DNA of 51,229 bases from Gnetum montanum (taxonomy: Eukaryota; Streptophyta; Gnetopsida; Gnetales; Gnetaceae). The stretch is from NCBI GenBank assembly GCA_015680685.1, contig MNCI01036774.1:28230-79458 (forward strand). The letters are read 5' to 3'. Both the position numbers and the translations under genes were made by a program. The number at the start of each line of letters is the position of its first letter. Position 1 is the first letter of the stretch. This document shows positions 1-10,507 of the stretch, piece by piece. Below the pieces are notes generated by a model that saw only the letters and a list, made by a program, of their open reading frames with translations, was not told where the DNA came from and did no database searches.

Positions 1-299
1 GCAGTAAATAACAATTAAATAAATAAATAAACAAAGTGAATGTTGCAATGATGAAGTAATCTTGATCTTTATTGTCGGTCTGTGTGTGTCCAAGTACATC
101 ACACTCAAATAAAGGATGCTGTACAATTACATTCACCACATTGCAGGCAGACACTGGAAAATATTCTATCTCTGGAGGGAGAAAACTGCCAGAGCTTCGC
201 TACAGTCTAAACTAATCCCCCAAACATTAGTTATAGAACTGGTGACGGGCTGCGATATCGCGTACGCGATATCGCGGTCACCCAAAACGCAAATCATCA
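1..299 (-). repeat. Truncated LTR (LTR family 1), 5' part: U3, R, start of U5
   Basis: On the minus strand the LTR starts at 299 with TGATGA, the end seen in the other family-1 LTRs, and runs off the left window edge. Inside, in minus order, are a 24-bp palindrome (252-275), a TATA-like TATAA (near 226-239), a stretch shared with the solo LTR at 28,697-29,692 (the complement of ggaaaatattctatctct), and an AATAAAG signal. The internal part of the element would lie outside the window. It is an LTR by similarity to four other copies here, not by coding content. Confidence 0.82.
252..275. promoter_or_regulatory. Perfect 24-bp palindrome in LTR U3
   Basis: GCGATATCGCGT is followed directly by its reverse complement, giving a perfect 24-bp palindrome. 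Six-base arms GGTGAC (241-246) and GTCACC (277-282) extend the dyad with uneven spacers. It lies about 13 bp upstream of the TATA-like box on the minus strand, so a U3 enhancer or binding site is the simplest inference. Confidence 0.85.
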
Positions 300-1990
300 G
301 GTGTAATCTAAGATGCAAGTGCAACTTATCCTTTCCCATGAACAGGACATTGTGGTTGTAATGGACCATGTGGTTGTGGGTGGTGTGAGACATGTGTATG
401 GAGGATTATCTTGGGGTTGACTGCCAAACATATCCTCCACTTGTCCAAGTGTTTAAGTAGGTGTTCTCGATGTTGGACTTCCTCTAATGATGCCAATGAT
501 AGACAGGGTTAGTATGCTATGCTAGTCTCTTGGAGAAGTTTTCCAAACAAATTTTGGATCTTCTCTCTTGCAATGAAAATGGAATAGTGTTGGATGATGA
601 AATGTGGATTGCGATGTTGGTGCATTTGTCGATGGTAAGGTCAGATTCAAAAGATCTACCTATGTACCTTATTTCAAAGGGAGATCACACTCGACTCCCT
701 TCCTACCATCCTAAATAGATGTGATGTGGGAAAACAAAAGAAAAATATGTGGATGACATAGACGTGGTGATTTAGTACTTAGATGGTTGGATTGGTGAGA
801 CCCCATGGGTCTTGATGTGAGAAGTAGAACCTAGGGTTCTAGTAAGCTTGAGTTTCTTACAAAGACATGGCTCCTTTGGAGCATGTTCTCTCTATGTTTC
901 GGTTTCCCAAGTCCATCACTAGGATGGGTAGTGGTCCTGGTGAGCCCTCAAAATCAATTCAAAAAAAATTAATCAAGGGAATTGATGGGTGTTGAGATGC
1001 CATTCGGAATGGAACTTGGCTGGACATGTGGAAGAAGAGCTTGTCCTCTTGCCTAGGTATGGGTCTATGCAAGAAGACAAGTCTTTAGACTTAATAAGGG
1101 ACAGATCTAGGGGACACCTTAGAGACGTTGGCCCTTTGGGTTGGACTTCTCCCTCTTGTCACAGAGTAGGGAAAGTTTTTGGGGTTCCTCCAAGTGCCTT
1201 TTGCATTTCATGCAAAGCCTTGGATGGAAGAATGTATCAATTGTTGGAGTTGGTACCTTCCTTCAAGCCTGGCGTCAAATGAGTTGAGGGATCCCTTAGA
1301 GTTGACAGAGTTCCAAACCCATGCTTGAAGTGTACTCTCGAAGTTATCCTAGGCTCTGCTCCGAGGATGTTGCTTTTTTTGTGCAAGGAAGGATTGTAAG
1401 AGATGTCTCAAGTTAGAGGTTCTCCTGGGTCATCCCCATGGTTCAGGGACCATGGAACACTCTGAGGTGCCCTTGTCTGTTACTCAAGTGTTATAAAACC
1501 CATCCTAGCTTGGCTATACCAAGCCAACAGAAGGACTTCCTCCTATTGCATCCCTTTCTAAGTCCTGTTCATACTACCCTGACTTGGAGAATTACATGGC
1601 CCTGATTCTATGATGGTCGTAGATATGTAGGCAACCAAGACCAGATAGCGTTGGTGCAATGCCATGATGAACCTTGTACCAGATCGTTAGGGGTTTGGGG
1701 GTGAGGCACCCCTCGGTAGATGCATCCTCTCCCCTTCCACCGATGTTGTCTACAAGGTTGTTTGTGTATTTGTTTGCAAGGTCCTTGTTTGGAGTTTAAT
1801 TGTTCTCCTTGAGGTGCATTCTCGTTTATTAGAAAGTTGTTGTGCCACTCGCTTCCTTCCATGGGTGGCTTGCTTGTTAGAGGTGTATTCTCTAGGTCTT
1901 CCACCCTAGATCCATTGGATCTCAGTGAATTCCTTGGGGTGCTGGACAATGTTGGGGCAATGTTGTTACATTCACAGTGGCTACTTTTTA
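300..1990. other. Unassigned intergenic DNA
   Basis: No gene is recognised. Short open frames exist (for example 989-1282 plus and 1608-1949 minus), but none shows a family motif. The stretch 1,000-1,960 looks richer in G+C than its flanks and is fairly free of low-complexity sequence, so it may be an old coding or transposon remnant. Confidence 0.5.
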
Positions 1991-1994
1991 GCTG

Positions 1995-2115
1995 TAGATG
2001 GGGAATGGGAAACTAGGATGCAAAAGAATGAGTTGCTAGGGTATGAATGTTTATTATCCATAGATTTGTTAATGTGATTATGAAATGTGAGTTTTGACAA
2101 ATGCTTTTTAAAGCT
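1995..2115 (+). repeat. Dispersed direct repeat, copy 1
   Basis: About 120 bp around aatgtgattatgaaatgtg, followed by tgacaaatgc, recurs in the same orientation at about 6,650-6,765 with the same order of shared blocks and moderate divergence. The family is not identified. Confidence 0.6.
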
Positions 2116-2630
2116 ACATGGTTGAATGTCCATCAAACCTCAAGAAACTCCAATGACATAGAAAGTAGAAACTGAAAATATTATTAAGCTTGGCAGTGTA
2201 TGAGCATGAACTGGGTAACTTCATTAATTTGGAAATGTTGTAGCGTCATCTCCAATGTCGTATGTCCTCTTGCAATAGCGCATATAGGTAACCTCCTTTT
2301 TAATAGTATGGTTAAAGTTTCCTATTTTGCATAATTTTTTAGTTGCACTTTAACAAAGTAACCGGATATGAGTTCATGATTAACGTTGGATTTCAAGCAT
2401 GTCCTATACAATCACGTTTCAATTTTTTTTAAAAAAATGAATTTTTTAAAATTAAAAATTAACATTCTTCAGAAACACTACGGAGGTAGTAAAGTTAGAC
2501 AAAGAGACATCGACTACTGTTATTTTGTTACTTCATGAAACCCTTAAGTTCGTTTAGTCCACTTCAACCTTACACGCAGGCCTTGCATGTACCCAAAGAG
2601 CTTCACCTGTATATGTTACTGTAGGTTGTT

Positions 2631-2694
2631 AGATATAAATCACAAACCCCAACGGTCTGTGACAGTATAGTTTGTAAGATATAAATCACAAACC
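2631..2694 (+). repeat. Short tandem duplication, period 46 bp
   Basis: agatataaatcacaaacc occurs at 2631-2648 and again at 2677-2694. No function is implied. Confidence 0.7.
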
Positions 2695-3270
2695 TTAACC
2701 AAATTTATATCTTCCTGATATCAAACAAAAGGCTTTCAAGGGGAAAAAACAAAACAGAGAAGGTCAGCTATTCTTAGAAGAGAGGGTAGAGTACAAACAC
2801 TTAACAGGTAAAATTATTGGCAATACACAGAAAATAAGATGAGGCATGAGGCATTGAGGGAAAAACAACATGAACATAGTGCGACAAAAAAAAATTGTTG
2901 CAAAAGTACGTGCAGGGCAATTTTTTCTATGTAAAAACACTGTAGATTGCACCATGGTTTTCTATCTCTTTCAAGCTTGGAATTTAAAAATAATACAAAT
3001 ATCAAAATACACTTCTTTCTCTGTGTAAGCCAGATTTACGCATTTTGGTGAGCAAATAAACTGTTATTTGGCGGTTTGCAATGCAACCAAGTATAAAATT
3101 ACTTCTGTAATTGGAGTCTTGGGTTTAGGGAAGAGCATACAAACTTTTTTAAGAGTTGATTAATGCTAAGTAACAGCGTATGAATATCTATGTGAGCGTA
3201 CATACATTATACATGGTGGGGTGGGGCAGTCGGGGAAAATTCTGACTAACCTTGAACCTGCAACCTTTCT

Positions 3271-3435
3271 TTTATTATTCAAAGTACATACTATTATTTT
3301 ACTCAGGTCAGTTGAAATTAAATATATATTTTTACATTATTTAAACGTTTCTGTAATTATTCATAGCGCATACTACTATTTTCCTCAGTTCAGTTGAAAT
3401 TAAAAATATATTTTTATATTATTTAAACATCCCCC
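3271..3435 (+). repeat. Tandem duplication, period 82 bp
   Basis: Two diverged copies share cagttgaaatta (3309 and 3391), flanked by similar AT-rich sequence ending in attatttaaac. It sits in intergenic DNA. Confidence 0.7.
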
Positions 3436-3442
3436 GCCTCCC

Positions 3443-3491
3443 AACAGGCTAAGGTTGGGATTCAAGAAACAGGCTGAGGTTGGGACTTGGG
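3443..3491 (+). repeat. Tandem duplication, period 25 bp
   Basis: aacaggctaaggttgggatt is followed 25 bp later by aacaggctgaggttgggact. It lies directly after the 82-bp duplication. Confidence 0.7.
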
Positions 3492-4789
3492 AGTGAAGAA
3501 CACATGGCACATGGATACGCTGACACCGTAGGAGCTCCTAAAGAAGTTTTTAGGCTTTTCCCAGGGTTACGTGAAGTAGCGTCTTCTGACATGCGGTGAA
3601 GCTTTTGTTACATTTTTATTGGTCAGGTGAAACTCTTATTGAAAGTGATGTGGAGTTGTCGCAAATCTTGCATTGTTCCAGACATGATGTGCAATGATCC
3701 ATATCTGTGCAATTTCGTCTCTTGTCATTGTGTTGGAACACGTGCAGAGGCGAGCAATATTATGCTTTGCTTTTCACTGTAAGTTGGTAATTTGCTGCGG
3801 CTTTCTTGATCCGGCCATATTTTTGTGATTCGTCTTTAATCTTATCGGCGCATTAGGGTCTGGTCGCGCCTCTTTGTTGGGTTTTGGGTCCCAAGAAGGG
3901 AGAGCATAGGCATGGCTGGATGAAATTTGCAGACTATGCCGCATGAGTGTTTTTTGTTTTGGGTTTTTTTAATAAAGGCAGGAAGGCTATCTATTTTTGT
4001 AAAGAGATATAGCAATAGAAAAGGCTAGACCACCATACAGGAACAGAGAAAAAGCAATTTCTGTGTTGACTTGCAGGTTGTTGGACCAAGTATAGAGCTT
4101 CATTATAATACCTTTTACTATGTGCATCTGTAGCAGATTGACATGAACTTCCAGGCCAGGGAATCAGGATTGGCAGACGCAGACAAGACTCTGACACATA
4201 AAACTTTTCATGGAGTGACAGAGGGAGGAAGGCATTGTCCGGTTTCGCAGAACTGCAGTGACATAAAATGGGGCATTCACTAAACCGTCAATTGCGGTCT
4301 TGGATACCCGAGTTGGGCTGAGGAGGAAAAGAAGGGCGGATTGGAGTTGAAGTGTGGACCGTCGAATGAAGGGGGACATCATACGTCAGTGGGATTCAAA
4401 AAATGATAGCACCAACTACGTTAACCAGAGATACACGGAACCAAACTCAAATGCTCGTATTTCTGTACATTCATGATTCGTATATTCAAACGCTCTTGAT
4501 TCTGGTCCACGCTAATAATGCCAAAAATTTCAATAACCTCTAATAGCTTAGAAGTGATGATATCTAAGTTTTATTTTTATTTTTAAATTTTTGGGTGTTG
4601 GACTCAAAGCTGAAGATGGAAAGAAAAAACTTTTCAATTCTAGGAGTGTCTACTAGGTGAACAACTTTACCTTTACATTTACAATTGATACATTTAAAAA
4701 ATAAGTAAAGAAAATTAATTAGGAAGGTCCCACTCCTAACAAAATTTACATTATTTTTTAACATCCATGCTTGAATTTAAAAGAGTAAA
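3492..4789. other. Unassigned intergenic DNA
   Basis: No coding similarity, RNA gene or transposon terminus is recognised. Open frames on the minus strand (3991-4197, 4164-4382, 4564-4764) have no family features. Confidence 0.5.
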
Positions 4790-5700
4790 AGGATTCAAAA
4801 TAGATAGCTGTAGCTAAATACCAATATTTGTATCAAAGCAAGAAAGTGGTACCACTCATGCAAGATCTTCACTTCGTCGCTTGTTATGGATCGTATGTCG
4901 AGACTCTTCACCATTGACAATAGCCTTCTGGTGACACTAGTTTTAGTCTCTAAGTTAATACTATTTTTTTCAAACAAGGAAAAATTTATCTTGCAAGCTA
5001 TCTGTTTTGGTGGCTCCTCTAGATTTTTATCATCGACATTAACTTGATTTTTCATATCTTCAACTTCAACAAAGTTTTTCTTTTCTTAAAAATCTTTTTT
5101 CTTAAACAAAAAAGGACAAGCATTAAACAAATGTTCTTCACAATGGCAAAAACTACAAAAATTAGGAAGAACATAATATTAATTGGCTGAATATAAGTCT
5201 TTCCTCTTGCTTGTAATACCATTTCTTTTTTGAAAGTTGATTTCAACAAAAAAAAAACGTGTTTGAAAACCAAAATTAGTAGAAGTAGACTACACATGTT
5301 TGAAGGGACCAAGGAGACTAACAATTTCCTGCTCAACTTTATAAAAAATTAGTCAAACAGTATAGCTCAACAAGACATGGAACTTTAGCATATTTTTCAG
5401 ATTGAGCATCAAAATATGGAGCCCATGTATGAATGATCAACACTGTATGTTTATGTATAAAAGACCTTATATCTAGGACATGCTCCACCATCGAAGATAA
5501 CACCTGGCATGGAGGATTTAGATATCATGGTATTTCAGCATATCATTTACTATGAAAAGAAACTTTGAGGTAGGTAGTTCAAAGTTTGAATGAACACATT
5601 GTGATGAAAGATTAGCAACTATTAACTCATATACCTTTGTAGGAAGAACAAAATCAAGTGTCTCGGTTGCATCAATATCATAAAAAAAAGTCGGAAGAGT
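4790..5700 (-). pseudogene. Broken LINE (L1-type) ORF1 fragment
   Basis: Read on the minus strand with frameshifts, the region matches the ORF1 of the LINE at 43,627-48,813. Around 5,460-5,350 the frame gives HTWAPYFD...KVPCLVEL, parallel to RKWTPSLN...KVPCFVEL in that LINE. Around 5,170-5,090 it gives LPNFCSFCHCEEHLFNACPF, a CX2CX4HX4C zinc knuckle parallel to LPNSCHYCYQEGHMFVSCPF. In plant L1 elements this protein binds the element's RNA. Several stops and frame changes show it is dead. No reverse transcriptase part was seen next to it, so it is a fragment of a second, older insertion. The identification is by comparison inside the window; the boundaries are approximate. Confidence 0.72.
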
Positions 5701-7769
5701 TCAAAATTTTTTCAGAGATGTTGGCTGTGAAGTTGTCCATGACGAGGGTCTTGCTGAGCTCTTTTCCGTTTCCACCATGGAATGCATCAAAGGCACATGA
5801 TAACATTTATAAAAGTTGAATGCAATAATCGTAATTTATTGCCAGCATGTGACAGCTACGAGAGCATGGCAGCAATGGAACCACCCAATAGCGAATTGCT
5901 GAAAAACAGCAAAGCTATGTGATTCCAATCGTAATTACAGTGGCCGCAACAGCTCCACTTTATACCAGTTTACCTAATCAACAGTTTGTTTTACAAATAA
6001 GGCAAACGCAAGTAGAACGTGTTATCGTGAACGTCTCTGCAGTTTCTGGTTTTGCAGGGCTGGAATTTGAAAACACTTGTCTCTCTGCACTGCAACTACA
6101 ATTACAAAATTAGGGGATTTCACAGAACTGCACTGCAACTACGATGACAAGAAATTGGACATATTCAATAAACGCTCACATGCAAATACCAAAAAGCAGA
6201 AAGGAAGGATTGTACAAGTGCAGCGGGAGTAACAAATCTTTTATAGAGTAAACCCGTGATTTTTGAAAAAAAGAAAAAGTTTAACAGAACTGATGGTCAA
6301 ACATTATAACTTAGTATTGCTCGTTATCATTCAACTCATAGCTCTAGTTTAACGGCTCATTGTTAGTTTTTTAAATTTTTTTTAAGTGATAAAATACACT
6401 GATGTACTCTTTTTATTCTCATCAGATCTCAATATAACGTTATTTTTTTTAAGGTTTGAAACCCAAGCTAAATGTTATACGAGTAAGTTTATATCTTTAT
6501 TTGCTATGGGTTCGGATTTTCGGAGCACGGCTTTGGGCTCCAGAAAATATGGCAATATAAACGTCGAAATTTCGTAAAATTGTGCGCCTGCAGGAATTCG
6601 GACGTATCATGAAGTATGGAAATTGTCCTCAATGTGGCAATATTTAGACATGTGGATGGGAACTGGGATAATTGGGTGAGGTATGAAGTTTATCGTCCGT
6701 AAATATGTTAATTAATGTGATTATGAAATGTGCATATGACAAATGCATTTTATAACTTTGTTTCCGCTGAACCCTTTTTTTATAGATAGCGACGTTTGCC
6801 AGCACGGTTGAAATCTCGTATCTGGCAAAATTCTGTTGTTACAATTTATTTTTAGAGGAATTCAACTGCGAATTCAGCTTCGAACAATGTCTTCAGGTTA
6901 GCAGATCAGAGGGGTGGTTAGTGCTACGTTCAAGGCTTAAAACGATGCCTTTAGGTTGATAGAGGGGTGCTAGTATTCGGTTCAACCTCTGGGTGCAATT
7001 CAAGTGAGCAAATCAACTAGGCTACCTTTTAATTATAATTTAAAGAATCAATTTAAGCAATTATTCTCTAATAAATACATCGAAAATGAAGTAACTTTGA
7101 GGATTTGTTAGGAAGTTAATTATGTGTTATAATGGTATGAGTTGAAGCCACACTTTCCAAAATTCCCATGAGGTGATAATCTCTGCGAAGTAGGGTTGAG
7201 TGGTTGATCAACTCTTCTTTAAAAAGTAAAGTGCACAACCTTTTGTTTTTTTTAAAGTATATTGAAACCTGCTCTTGCATAGTTTGCAATGAAGGATAAC
7301 CTTATGCTCATTCTATTATTTTATAGTGCCTACAATACAAAAAAATTATATTCATCATCAAAACACAAGTAACGAATGGGTAAGCTTTTAACAAATGAAC
7401 ATACAAAAATTCGGTGACTAACATTTGGCAAAATGAACATAAAAGGAATTTAAGTTACCAAAATAGTTAGACTATATCATAGCTTTAGATATTCGAGAGA
7501 AAATGAATTGAGAAGATATTTGAGAAAAAATGAATTGAGAAGCATGTTTATAAAAGATTTGAAGATTAAGAAACAACATGTTCTTTCATCTTAAAAACTA
7601 GATATAAGTTTAACAAATTGAGTATTTCAATGCTCAAGTCAAAAAGTTATGAATCATAAGTGAATGACTAAGAAAAAAGTTAAAGTTTTTGATAATATCC
7701 AACCTATTGTTATAGAGAATTTAACTTGTGTTTTCAAATGATTGACTTCAACATTTTCAAGTACATACT
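5701..7769. other. Unassigned intergenic DNA with small repeats
   Basis: No gene is recognised. It contains copy 2 of the dispersed direct repeat (about 6,650-6,765) and a short imperfect duplication near 7,495-7,545 around aaaatgaattgagaag. Confidence 0.5.
6650..6765 (+). repeat. Dispersed direct repeat, copy 2
   Basis: Partner of 1,995-2,115, in the same orientation. The copies lie 4.6 kb apart. They could be eroded LTR or MITE remnants, but no termini or target duplications were found. Confidence 0.6.
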
Positions 7770-8140
7770 TGATCAGTAGCAAGTATTCTCAACACCCAAC
7801 CATACGATCTACAAGCATCATCATAAACTATGTTATAATTTATAGAAGGCTTAGGTTAAATATCTAGAAGTAGCATAGGTTAATCACATATCACTATCTT
7901 TCCAACCACATTCGTAGTGGGCTCATAATATATGGTTAAACATGATCAAGGCATACCATTATTGATATTGTTTGGCCCATATTGCTAAAAATAGAAAATT
8001 ATTAAAACTAGAAATTAATCAAAGCAAAAACCAACTACTAGTGCAAGTGAAAGTAAATCCTAATCTAATCTAGGGCAATGAGTGTCCTTCCGCCATGCTC
8101 TTGGATATTTGTACCAATTGTTGGGATTATCTAAACTATT
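7770..8140 (-). repeat. Eroded LTR fragment (family 1, R-U5 part)
   Basis: caacacccaaccatacgat near 7,790 and ctagggcaatgagtgtcc near 8,072 match, in the same order and spacing, the reverse complement of the 3' part of the LTR at 34,342-35,293. No complete terminus remains. Confidence 0.6.
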
Positions 8141-8372
8141 ATACCATAGAAACTTTAAAGGAATTACCACCTAATTTTGGATAGGGGTCAATATGTAATG
8201 AAGTTTCTACATCCACTATTGAACAATGTTGGAGTCATGTAAAACTGCCAAATTTCCATCTTAATGAAATTTTGCTATATCTTAATATTCTTGTTGAAGA
8301 CTTCTTTCCATTAAGTTTTAAATCATGAAAAGGAATTAGATAATGATACATGCATTTTAATAAATTTTTTAA

Positions 8373-8412
8373 TCATCATCCTAGCCTTGTCCCAACAAAA
8401 TAGGGTTTGGCT
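8373..8412 (-). mobile_element. RTE LINE / SINE-type 3' tail
   Basis: On the minus strand this reads catgtagccaaaccc, then ttgttgggacaaggct, then aggatgatgatt. It resembles the 3' tails of plant RTE LINEs and the SINEs that share them, which end in short tandem repeats. The body upstream (towards about 8,540) is not clearly assignable. Confidence 0.5.
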
Positions 8413-8676
8413 ACATGAGTTCTTTTTCGTGATTCACCTCTATGAAGAGCTAGATTTTTATTTATTTGTGGTTTCTTTAAATCATCTTTGATCATTTTTT
8501 CCCATGTTTTCTATAGTCTTCCTTTCAGTAGCTTTCCTAGAACAATGATGTAGCAATTATTGAGAGTACCAAATATTCCAAGTTCCCATCCAATTTTTCT
8601 ATTGGTGGACTTGCTTCTTTACCCACACCTGTCCTTAACGTTGGAATCCTTGTTTACTTTTTACAATATAAAAAAT

Positions 8677-8712
8677 AAAATCATCATCATCATCCTAACC
8701 TTATCCCAACAA
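8677..8712 (-). mobile_element. Second RTE/SINE-type 3' tail fragment
   Basis: A shorter copy of the tail at 8,373-8,412: minus-strand gttgggataaggttagg followed by (atg)n. This suggests two nested or tandem insertions within about 300 bp. Confidence 0.45.
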
Positions 8713-10507
8713 TATAAAAAAAATAAAATGTCTTTAGGTAACTTTCTCCCTTTAGAAATAGATATAGAAATGCATCAAGAATTTATAGGCAAAGATTTTA
8801 TTGTTGCTGCAATAGAGTATATAGCAACAAAAAAGCAAAAAAGCAAACCCACAAAGATAAAATTGTTACTCTGGTTCTTTTTCTACAACAAAGGAACTTT
8901 CTCTTACAGGAAATGTTTAAGTTTATTGATGAAATTATGAGTAGAGGAAACATTGATCTCTTAGAAAGCTCCAACAAAACTTGGTCAAATTGATAAAAAT
9001 GATGAAGTGTATTGGAAAATAAATGAAGAAAAAAAATTCCTTTTCAAAAATGTGATCATATTTAAGATAAAAACCTTAAAATAAACAAAATAAAGTTTTT
9101 ATCAAATAAGACATGGTGAATTAAATTTTCATGGGTCATGACAATATGACATGGTTGGACAATATCAATCTTATATAAAAAAGATAATATTTTCAAGTGT
9201 TATAAGAACTTAGTATCATTTATTTAAAAAAATCAAAGCCCAACAAATCAACCAAGAGAGAGTCTAAAGAAAAAGCTCAACGATTTTGAGATACCCTTTC
9301 AAGTTTTGAGGAAGAAAAGAATTAGGTCTTACCCTTGTTCAAAAGCACCCACATGGGTATTCACTTCTTACTAAAAGGTTTCTTGTAAAGAAAGAAAAAC
9401 CTCTCTAAAGACAAAAGAAATGTTCAATAAGAAAAAATAAACAAAGAGTAATAGAAGATAAAAGTTTTTCACACTTAAGCCCTAAAATAAAAAGAAATTA
9501 CTACTAAAAAAAATAAATTCATTTCTCAACTTTCACTTGACCCAATTTTACTCAAGGCTATAACTAAAAAATTGACATCTTTGAGAACGTGATATTTAAT
9601 ATTTAAAAAAGATCATAAAATAAGCAAAGGAGAAAAGCAATAGCATTGGTCTCATCAGTTATTTTAATATATATGTAATGATTGATTTAACTCCAAAATC
9701 AAATATAAGCTGGAAAGTGCTCATGAGAGGAAAAGGACTTACAATTTGCCACTAGCTTAGAACTGTCATTGCAATCCGAAACTAGCTAACACAAAGATCT
9801 CCACCAAAAACCATATCCAATTTCCCAAAACAAAAAACTGGGCAAGTTCAATGATTGGTTTCTAAGGCTCTATTAGGAGCCAGCCGTGTGCTCGTTCCCA
9901 ATTTTATCACTATAAAAAGTGTACCCAATCCTTATTTTAGTTACCGTATTATAACCAGAAAGGTCGATCAACCAGTGCTAGAGGAAATAGTGAAATGCTT
10001 CAATAGGATTGGAAGTTAAAGATGACAACTTATACGGAATAGCCTTCGTTCAGAGTATATTTATGTTATTGTGAACAGAATGAGTTTTTTCAATATGGTA
10101 TAGCCCTGTATTCGAGAATTTTTACGGGATTATAAACTGAATAAATTTTGTCAACGCTGTCGCAGGAACCAGCGCAAGAACTAACTCCTAGCATTGGATT
10201 TTCACGCCGTCTTCAACAATGGCCGGACAACTTGGTTCAAACATTTTTGGGAAGCGTGCGCAAACATCCATTAAGAAAGACATACCATAGCCAGATATCA
10301 CTAACAATACAAAGTACTCAAATTCAGGCCAAAATTAGGGACGTCAAATCCATGTTAATGGCCTGGAAATTGCAGTATCCTGACAATATCATATTTTTCC
10401 CTTTTGCTAACGAAAGCTCCTTGCATACACACCATGAAGTTGCAAGGAAGCGTTGTTGCTATAATGTATTAAGCTCAAAAAGATTCAGAATATTGAGCAA
10501 GTATTTC
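8713..10507. other. AT-rich intergenic DNA; probable 3' UTR of the callose synthase at the right end
   Basis: About 8,900-9,700 is A-rich and shows no recognised gene. The part next to 10,507 should hold the 3' UTR of the minus-strand callose synthase. No unambiguous AATAAA stands out just after the stop, so the transcript end is not placed. Confidence 0.4.

Noticed and set aside
252-275. Palindromes as a replication origin, CRISPR repeat or restriction-type signal
   Set aside because: They occur only in U3 of LTRs, with no spacer-repeat regularity, and the genome is plant nuclear DNA.
5052-5336. Leu/Phe-rich frame as a small membrane protein
   Set aside because: A shifted frame of the same DNA gives the LINE ORF1 zinc knuckle; the hydrophobicity comes from AT-rich codons.
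8560-8940. 126-codon frame as a gene
   Set aside because: Its first third spans LINE/SINE tail repeats and the rest is AT-rich with no family features.
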